A DNA stretch of 64,000 nt from Actinacidiphila glaucinigra (GTDB lineage: Bacteria; Actinomycetota; Actinomycetes; Streptomycetales; Streptomycetaceae): assembly GCF_900188405.1 (NCBI RefSeq), contig NZ_FZOF01000020.1, positions 1 to 64,000 of the forward strand. Direction: 5' to 3'. The translations under genes and the position numbers were made by a program. Under the pieces are notes generated by a model. That model was not told the origin of the DNA. It ran no database searches and was given only the letters and a program-made list of their open reading frames with translations. Each line of letters opens with the position of its first letter. Within the stretch, counting starts at the first letter, position 1. Shown here piece by piece: positions 59,055-64,000 of this stretch.

Positions 59055-61313
59055 TCAGTGCTCCTTGACCAGTGCGGCGTACGCGCCGCCCGCGGCGATG
59101 AGTTCCTCGTGGCGCCCGCGCTCGACGACCGTGCCGTGGTCGAGGACCAGGATCTCGTCGCTGTCGCGGACCGTGCTGAGCCGGTGCGCGATCACCACGC
59201 AGGCGCAGCCGCGGCGCCGCAGGTTGTCGATGATGGCCTGCTCGGTCTCCGCGTCGAGGGCGCTGGTCACCTCGTCGAGCACCAGCACGCTGGGCCGCCG
59301 GACCAGGGCCCGGGCGATCTCCAGCCGCTGCCGCTGGCCGCCGGAGAAGTTGCGGCCGTCCTGTTCGACGCGGCTGTGGAGGCCGCCGGGGCGCCGCGCG
59401 ACCACCTCGTACAGGCAGGCGTCGCGCAGCGCTGCCTCCACGTCCCCGTCGGGGATGGAGGGGTCCCACAGCGCCACGTTGTCGCGCACCGTGCCCTCGA
59501 AGAGGAAGACGTCCTGGTCGACGAACGAGACGGACGCGGCCAGCGCGCCGCGCGGGATGTCCTCCAGGCGCGTCCCGTCGATGCGGATCGTGCCCTCCCA
59601 GGGGCTGTAGAGCCCCGCGATGAGCCGGGAGACGGTGGACTTGCCGCTGCCCGAGCCGCCGACCAGCGCGACCTGGCGGCCGGGGGCGACGGAGAGCGAG
59701 AAGCCGGACAGCAGCGGCTTGTCGAGGGGGCTGTAGCCGAAGGTGACGTCCTCCAGCGTGACGTGGCCCCTCAGACGGCGGTTGCTCGCCCCGGACTCCG
59801 GACGCGCGTACAGCGAGTCGACGGGGAAGTTCTCGACGTCCTTGAGCCGCACCACGTCGGCGGCGAAGTCCTGGATGCGGCCGGCGACGCCGTTGAGCCG
59901 GGTGATGGGCGCGGTGAACCGGGTGACCAGGGCCTGGAAGGCGACGAGCAGACCGATCGAGATGTGACCCTCCACCGCCCGCAGTCCGCCGATCCACAGG
60001 ATGAGCGCGCTGTTGAGCGTGGCGAGCGTCGGGGCGACGACCGACAGCCAGGCGCTGGGCACGCCGAGCCGCTGCTGCTCCTCCAGGGTGGAGGCGTGCT
60101 GCCCGGCCCAGCGGCGGAAGTAGCCGTTCTCGCCCCCGGTGGCCTTCATCGTCTCGATCAACTGCAGGCCGGTGTACGAGGTGTTGGTGAGCCGGGCGCT
60201 GTCGGCGCGAAGTTTCTGCGTCCGGGTGGCGCGCAGCCGGGTCACCACGCGCATGGCGACCGCGTTGAGCAGGGCGATCCCCACCCCGAGGACGGTGAGC
60301 TGGGGATCGTACGTCCACATCAGCAGCGCGTAGAGCACCACGACGACGCCGTCGACGGCCGCCGCGGCCAGGTCGCGGGCGAGGGTCTCGGCGACCGCGT
60401 CGTTGGACTGCAGGCGCTGTACGAGGTCGGCCGGGCTGCGCTGGGTGAAGAAGGTGACCGGCAGCCGCAGCAGGTGGCGCAGGAAGCGGGCGCTGCCGAG
60501 GGTGGAGGAGATGATGCGGCCGCGCAGCAGGTTGGACTGCTGGACCGCGGTGAGCGCGGCGGTGAGCGCGACCAGGACGGCCATCGACGCGAACAGCACG
60601 CCCAGCAGGGAGGTCTGCTCGCCGATCAGGAACAGGTCGATGTAGGTGCGGCTGAGCGCGGGCAGCGCTGCTCCGACCGCGACCAGCAGGAGGCTGGCCA
60701 CCAGCGCGGCGAGCATGGTGCCGCTGGTGCCGCGCAGCCGGGCCGGAAGGGCGCCGAGGACGCCGGGCCTGCGGCCGCCGCGGTGGAAGTCCGGGCCCGG
60801 CTCGAAGGTGAGCACGACACCGGTGAAGCTGGTGTCGAAGTCCTCCACCGGAACGAAACGCCGCCCCTTGTCGGGGTCGTTGACGTGGACGCCGCGCCGG
60901 CCGAGGCGGCGGCCCGTGCCGTCGTAGACGACGTAGTGGTTGAACTCCCAGAAGAGGATGGCCGGTGCCTGCACCTCGGCGAGGGCCGCGGTCTCCATCT
61001 GCATGCCCTTGGCCTGCAGGCCGTAGCCGCGGGCGGCCTTGAGCAGGTTGCTGGCGCGGGAGCCGTCGCGGGAGACGCCGCAGGCGATGCGCAGTTCCTC
61101 CAGCGGCACGTGCCGGCCGTAGTGGCCGAGCACCATCGCCAGGGAGGCCGCGCCGCACTCCACCGCCTCCATCTGCAGCACGGTCGGCGTGCGGACGGTG
61201 CGCGGCCTGCGGCGCGGACGCTGCCGGCGGGTGCGTGCGGGCTCGGGGCGGTGTCTGCGGCGGCCGTCGGGCGGCAGCGGCCGCTGCTGGGGCCGGGCGG
61301 TCGGCGCGGTCAA
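59055..61313 (-). CDS. NHLM-type peptide export ABC transporter with C39 peptidase, 752 aa
   Basis: The C39 peptidase (residues about 40-180) has Cys in 'VLQMEAVECGAASLAMVLG', His in 'FWEFNHYVVYDG' and Asp in 'VHVNDPDKGRR', so it can cleave after a double-glycine leader. A six-helix permease follows. The ATPase has Walker A 'GGSGSGKST' near residue 552, signature 'FSGGQRQRLEIARALV' and Walker B 'VLVLDEVTSALD'. TTG at 61313 overlaps the HlyD stop (TTGA); TTG at 61325 is an alternative. It forms the maturation and export core of the operon. Confidence 0.88.
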   Translation of the reverse strand: MTAPTARPQQRPLPPDGRRRHRPEPARTRRQRPRRRPRTVRTPTVLQMEAVECGAASLAMVLGHYGRHVPLEELRIACGVSRDGSRASNLLKAARGYGLQAKGMQMETAALAEVQAPAILFWEFNHYVVYDGTGRRLGRRGVHVNDPDKGRRFVPVEDFDTSFTGVVLTFEPGPDFHRGGRRPGVLGALPARLRGTSGTMLAALVASLLLVAVGAALPALSRTYIDLFLIGEQTSLLGVLFASMAVLVALTAALTAVQQSNLLRGRIISSTLGSARFLRHLLRLPVTFFTQRSPADLVQRLQSNDAVAETLARDLAAAAVDGVVVVLYALLMWTYDPQLTVLGVGIALLNAVAMRVVTRLRATRTQKLRADSARLTNTSYTGLQLIETMKATGGENGYFRRWAGQHASTLEEQQRLGVPSAWLSVVAPTLATLNSALILWIGGLRAVEGHISIGLLVAFQALVTRFTAPITRLNGVAGRIQDFAADVVRLKDVENFPVDSLYARPESGASNRRLRGHVTLEDVTFGYSPLDKPLLSGFSLSVAPGRQVALVGGSGSGKSTVSRLIAGLYSPWEGTIRIDGTRLEDIPRGALAASVSFVDQDVFLFEGTVRDNVALWDPSIPDGDVEAALRDACLYEVVARRPGGLHSRVEQDGRNFSGGQRQRLEIARALVRRPSVLVLDEVTSALDAETEQAIIDNLRRRGCACVVIAHRLSTVRDSDEILVLDHGTVVERGRHEELIAAGGAYAALVKEH

Positions 61314-62116
61314 GGGAGCAGCCAATCGATCGGGCGCTGTGCGGCCAGGTGGACGGCGCCGGTGGCCAGGGTCATGGAGTCCAGCTCGTACGAGGGACCG
61401 TCGCCCTTGGACCAGCGGTATCCGGTCGGGGTGCGGGAGGAAGCGTCGAGTCTCACGACGACGGCCACCGGGCGTCCCCCGCGGGTGAGTTGCGCCGCGA
61501 GCTGGGGGTCGCCGAGGTCGGCGGCGATCTGCCGGGCGGTGCGCGAGGTGCGGCCGACGGTCTGCACATGGCCGCGCAGCACCCCGTACCGGGCCTGGGG
61601 CGCGGACTCGACGGTGAGGTCAACCGCGGCGCCCACCGGTACAGAGGAGGCACCGGTCGCCGGGACGTAGAGGGTCGCGACGAGCGGGTCGCCGGTGCGG
61701 GCGACGCGTTCGACGGCCGCCACGTCCGCGCCGACGGTGACGACGGTGCCGATCGAGGCCACCAGGGCGGTGACCCGGCCCGCCGCCACGGTGCGGACGA
61801 CGGTGTCGCCGCGCGCCGTACGGACGTTGAGCAGAGGGGCGTCGGCGGGCAGGCGCTGCCCTTCCTCGGCGAGGACCCGGGTGACCTGTCCGGCGACCGG
61901 ACTCTGCAGGACGTAACTGCCCTGCCCGTAGCCGATAATTCCCGGTACGCTCAATTTCGAGGACACGGAACCGTTTACCGCCCAGGAACTCGCGGCGGCG
62001 ATCACGAGAATGGCGACGGCCAGTACGAGACGGCCCTGCGGGCGCGCGAAACGCACCGGGAGATCGAGCGCCTCCGGTGATTGGAGCTTGGCAAGGGCCT
62101 TTTGGCGAAACTGCAC
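61310..62116 (-). CDS. HlyD-family adaptor for peptide export, 268 aa
   Basis: A cytoplasmic N-terminus ('QFRQKALAKLQSPEALDLPV') is followed by one transmembrane helix ('LVLAVAILVIAAASSWAV'). The outer part has HlyD-like lipoyl halves: 'GQGSYVLQSPVAGQVTRVLA', 'RTVAAGRVTALVASIGTVVT' and 'DPLVATLYVPATGASSVPVG'. This is the membrane-fusion partner of the ABC exporter that follows with a four-base overlap. The ATG at 62116 is about 104 bp downstream of the precursor stop, across a hairpin. Confidence 0.85.
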   Translation of the reverse strand: MQFRQKALAKLQSPEALDLPVRFARPQGRLVLAVAILVIAAASSWAVNGSVSSKLSVPGIIGYGQGSYVLQSPVAGQVTRVLAEEGQRLPADAPLLNVRTARGDTVVRTVAAGRVTALVASIGTVVTVGADVAAVERVARTGDPLVATLYVPATGASSVPVGAAVDLTVESAPQARYGVLRGHVQTVGRTSRTARQIAADLGDPQLAAQLTRGGRPVAVVVRLDASSRTPTGYRWSKGDGPSYELDSMTLATGAVHLAAQRPIDWLLP

Positions 62117-62171
62117 GGAACTCTTCCCTCAGCCGCATCCCTCGCCATTGGGACACAAGGCCGCAATGGCG

Positions 62172-62210
62172 TCCGCGGGTCCCGGAAGGGAGGCATCCGG
62201 GACCCGCGGA
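62172..62210 (-). terminator. 15-bp stem hairpin between precursor and exporter genes
   Basis: TCCGCGGGTCCCGGA (62172-62186) pairs perfectly with TCCGGGACCCGCGGA (62196-62210), loop nine bases. It lies 11 bp after the precursor stop on the minus strand. No U-tract follows, so partial termination or mRNA stabilisation of the precursor message is likely. Confidence 0.8.
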
Positions 62211-62220
62211 TCCATTTGTG

Positions 62221-62448
62221 TCAGAGACCCGCGATCAGGCCGGTGGCCAGGCCGGTCACGGCGCCGGTGTTGACGCCGGAGATGCCCTCGACCGTGCCGA
62301 CGACACCGGAGACGGTGCCGGCGACCGGGGCGATCGACTCGACGGTGCCGGTGGCGCTGGCCACGAGGCCGCCCACGAGACCGCCGGAGACGTTGTCCAG
62401 GTCCGCGTCGGAGATCTCGCGGGTCTCAACCTGGGAGGTGAAGTCCAT
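62221..62448 (-). CDS. Double-glycine leader peptide: bacteriocin-like precursor, 75 aa
   Basis: The ATG at 62448 starts a leader 'MDFTSQVETREISDADLDNV' that ends in 'SGG', a type-2 double-glycine cleavage site with the usual acidic-aliphatic pattern before it. The core of about 51 residues ('LVGGLVASATGTVESIAPVA', then 'GTVSGVVGTVEGI', 'GLATGLIAGL') is hydrophobic, rich in Gly, Val, Ala and Thr, has GxxxG motifs and no cysteine. Lanthionine formation is therefore impossible. With no modification enzyme nearby, an unmodified pore-forming bacteriocin or signalling peptide is likely. It is the first gene of the export operon. The frame is open to 62529, but the leader start at 62448 is the natural one. 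Confidence 0.85.
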   Translation of the reverse strand: MDFTSQVETREISDADLDNVSGGLVGGLVASATGTVESIAPVAGTVSGVVGTVEGISGVNTGAVTGLATGLIAGL

Positions 62449-62864
62449 GGGGGGTTTCCCTTCGTGTGAACACATTTCATGTGGCGAATCATCAGGGGGG
62501 CAACCTCTTCGCCACGGCACGGGATACAAGCATGGGAGCCGGTGGCGCGGCCAATTGCCGATCAGGGCGTTCGAATTTGGTTCGGATCCATGGCTTCACC
62601 GGTGTGCGCTGTTTCCCACCTCGCGGTGGCAATTCCTTCACACCCGGGGAGGGCGCCGGAGTCGCGGAACCGGGCACTCCGGATCAAACCGCGCGCACCG
62701 GTGCGGGGTGTCCCGTGCGGACGTGCGGGCGTATGTCGCCCACGTGTGCGGTGTGCAGATTTACCGGAGGTAATGTTCAGCCCTGCGCTTGAGCCGGGCC
62801 TGCCGCCCCGTGAGCAGGGGTGATCCACGGTGCGCGGGCACCGGGGGCCGATGGCGGGACGGGC
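62449..62864. promoter_or_regulatory. Upstream region of the peptide operon
   Basis: No gene is supported over about 415 bp between the precursor and the TetR gene. The region must hold the operon promoter. A short palindrome CACAT-TTC-ATGTG occurs at 62471-62483, 23 bp before the precursor start, and could be a regulatory site. The sequence has more A and T than adjacent coding DNA. Confidence 0.4.
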
Positions 62865-63584
62865 TCAGGCGGTGGCCGGACGGGCCCGGCCGGCGGCGTC
62901 TCCCTCGGTGCCGGACAGCCCGAAGTCGCAGAGCCTGCCGATGAGTTCCAGAGCGGTGTCGGTCAGGTCCGCGGCCTCGCGGGCGTCGTCGCAGACGACG
63001 AGCTCCCGCCCGATCTCGGCGATCGTCGTCGTGAGCGCGATCAGCAGGGCGCGGTCGCCCGGCCGTTCGTGGGTGATGCCGAGCAGCGTCGCGTTGTGGC
63101 TGATCCAGGTCCTGAGGTTCTGCCGGCCGAGCAGGTCGAAGCCCGGCGGGGTGTCCCCGGTGTAGAAGAGCCTGGCCATCTCCCGCCGGGCCCGGGTGTG
63201 CTCCAGGTACGCGCGGGTGCCGGTCAGGAAGAGGGCGCGCGGGCGGCTCTCGCCGGTCTCCCGGAGCCGGGCCACCGCCCGGGCCGTGGTCTGCGCCTGC
63301 GCGGTGCGGAACTCCTCCCACAGGGCCAGGAAGAGGTCCACCTTGCCGTCGAAGTGGTGGTAGAGCCCGCCGACGCTGGCGTCCGCGCGGCGGACCACCT
63401 CGGCGATGCCGGCCGCCGCGTACCCCGACTCCCCGAAGACCTCGCGGGCCGCCTTGAGGAGCGCCTGCCGGGTGGTCGCCGCCCGGCCGGGCGTCCGGGC
63501 CGGGGCCGGCCCGGACGCCCCACCGGTCGTGGGAAGGTCCGCGGGATCGCCGATGAGCAGCTCGTCACCGCGTGTGTCGCCCAT
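62865..63584 (-). CDS. TetR/AcrR-family regulator, 239 aa
   Basis: After a 35-residue Gly/Pro/Thr-rich tail, the HTH runs about residues 35-85: 'TRQALLKAAREVFGESGYAA', 'AGIAEVVRRADASVGGLYHH' and 'FDGKVDLFLALWEEF'. The ligand-binding domain contains 'ARREMARLFYTGDTPPGFDL' and 'ERPGDRALLIALTTTIAEIG'. It is transcribed toward the peptide operon and is a candidate regulator of it, although no operator was identified. The ATG at 63584 is the first in-frame start. Confidence 0.85.
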   Translation of the reverse strand: MGDTRGDELLIGDPADLPTTGGASGPAPARTPGRAATTRQALLKAAREVFGESGYAAAGIAEVVRRADASVGGLYHHFDGKVDLFLALWEEFRTAQAQTTARAVARLRETGESRPRALFLTGTRAYLEHTRARREMARLFYTGDTPPGFDLLGRQNLRTWISHNATLLGITHERPGDRALLIALTTTIAEIGRELVVCDDAREAADLTDTALELIGRLCDFGLSGTEGDAAGRARPATA

Positions 63585-63663
63585 CCCGGGACCTTCCGTC
63601 CGTCACGGTCGCGTCGCGCCGTGAACCCACTGCCTGGAGGGGCAGCACACTACCCCTGGTCGT

Positions 63664-64000
63664 TCAGGACGCCGGGATGCCGTTGGCCGGGGCCTCCGGC
63701 GGCGCCGTGGTGTACGGCGTGATGGCGCCCTGCTCGTCGTCCGTCACCAGCGGCGTGCCCTGCAGGGCGACTTCGGTGCTGCCCTTCAGGATGCCGATCT
63801 GGACGCCGGTGTAGCCCGCGTGGGAGTCCCCGCTGAACCGGAACGGCACCAGCCCGGGCCCGGTGAATCCGCCCTTCTCCACGGCCTTCACCAGCGACTC
63901 GCGCGTGGGGTTCTTCCCGGCGCCCTGCAGCGCCTGGACGAAGGTGTAGGCCATGGACATCCCGAACTCGACGTTGCCGTCGAAGGGCAGCTTCGGGATG
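63664..64000 (-). CDS. ABC transporter substrate-binding protein, C-terminal part (partial)
   Basis: The frame is open to the window edge, and only the last 112 codons are visible. 'FGMSMAYTFVQALQGAGKNP', 'TRESLVKAVEKGGFTGPGLV' and 'GYTGVQIGILKGSTEVALQG' match the C-terminal lobe of type 1 periplasmic-binding proteins (branched-chain amino acid type, Peripla_BP_6). The function is uptake of amino acids or similar compounds at the cell surface. The signal peptide lies outside the window. Confidence 0.8.
   Translation of the reverse strand, partial: IPKLPFDGNVEFGMSMAYTFVQALQGAGKNPTRESLVKAVEKGGFTGPGLVPFRFSGDSHAGYTGVQIGILKGSTEVALQGTPLVTDDEQGAITPYTTAPPEAPANGIPAS

Noticed and set aside
56324..61670. 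Long plus-strand open frames opposite the NHLM genes
   Set aside because: The minus-strand genes carry complete catalytic motifs, while the opposite frames contain only low-complexity sequence.
62221..62448. Classification of the precursor as a lanthipeptide
   Set aside because: The core has no cysteine and no lanthionine synthetase gene is nearby, so thioether rings cannot form. A double-glycine unmodified peptide is the better description.
1..64000. tRNA, rRNA and CRISPR arrays
   Set aside because: No cloverleaf-like tRNA sequence with conserved GGTTCGA/CCA-type arm, no rRNA signature and no spaced short repeats were seen by reading.

Overview
The window looks like a chromosomal segment of a Streptomyces or close relative. 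GC is very high, third positions are GC-rich, GTG and TTG starts are common, Shine-Dalgarno sequences are GGAGG-like, and families typical of streptomycetes recur: LppU/SCO3897, LtrA, GAP family, NHLM exporters, and HTH-STAND-WD40 proteins. No rRNA, tRNA or CRISPR array was seen.

Layout. 1-5 kb: a small gene, an IS5-family element with a damaged transposase, an alpha/beta-hydrolase/TetR-remnant/membrane-protein operon, a VOC protein diverging from a WYL regulator, then decayed IS630 and IS110 pieces. 5-12 kb: a MerR-sliding clamp fusion, secreted EEP phosphatase, CpdA-like phosphoesterase, LppU-like protein, Tyr-rich secreted peptide, membrane protein and a tannase/feruloyl esterase. 12-21.5 kb is an accessory stretch with locally lower GC. 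It holds degenerate reading frames, a tandem SUKH-like protein, a three-gene secreted locus ending in a 1471-residue protein (lysozyme-like, golvesin-like and NucA/NucB nuclease regions), and small broken ORFs resembling genes of integrative elements.

21.5-38 kb is mostly housekeeping-like: GAP family protein, peptidase E, ABC exporter, collagen-like secreted protein, methyltransferase, two alpha/beta hydrolases, a membrane sulfatase-fold protein, a second CpdA paralogue, an orphan AbiEii-like nucleotidyltransferase, a divergent MFS/TetR pair with two palindromic operators, and a GNAT. 38-52.5 kb: a frameshifted secreted protein, an NlpC/P60 hydrolase with three SH3-like repeats, a 1262-residue XRE-nSTAND-TM-WD40 protein with 14 WD40 blades, an EF-G paralogue preceded by a possible leader ORF, an MscS channel, small secreted or lipoproteins, LtrA and a universal stress protein.

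52.5-64 kb: a secreted subtilase, then an NHLM-type peptide export operon read leftward (double-glycine precursor, hairpin, HlyD adaptor, C39-peptidase ABC, second ABC). A TetR regulator and the 3' end of an ABC substrate-binding protein follow. The strongest candidates for unusual biology are the NHLM operon with a cysteine-free glycine-rich precursor and no modification enzyme, the secreted three-gene locus at 14-19.7 kb, and the membrane-spanning HTH-STAND-WD40 protein. Minus-strand genes are given with start lower than end.
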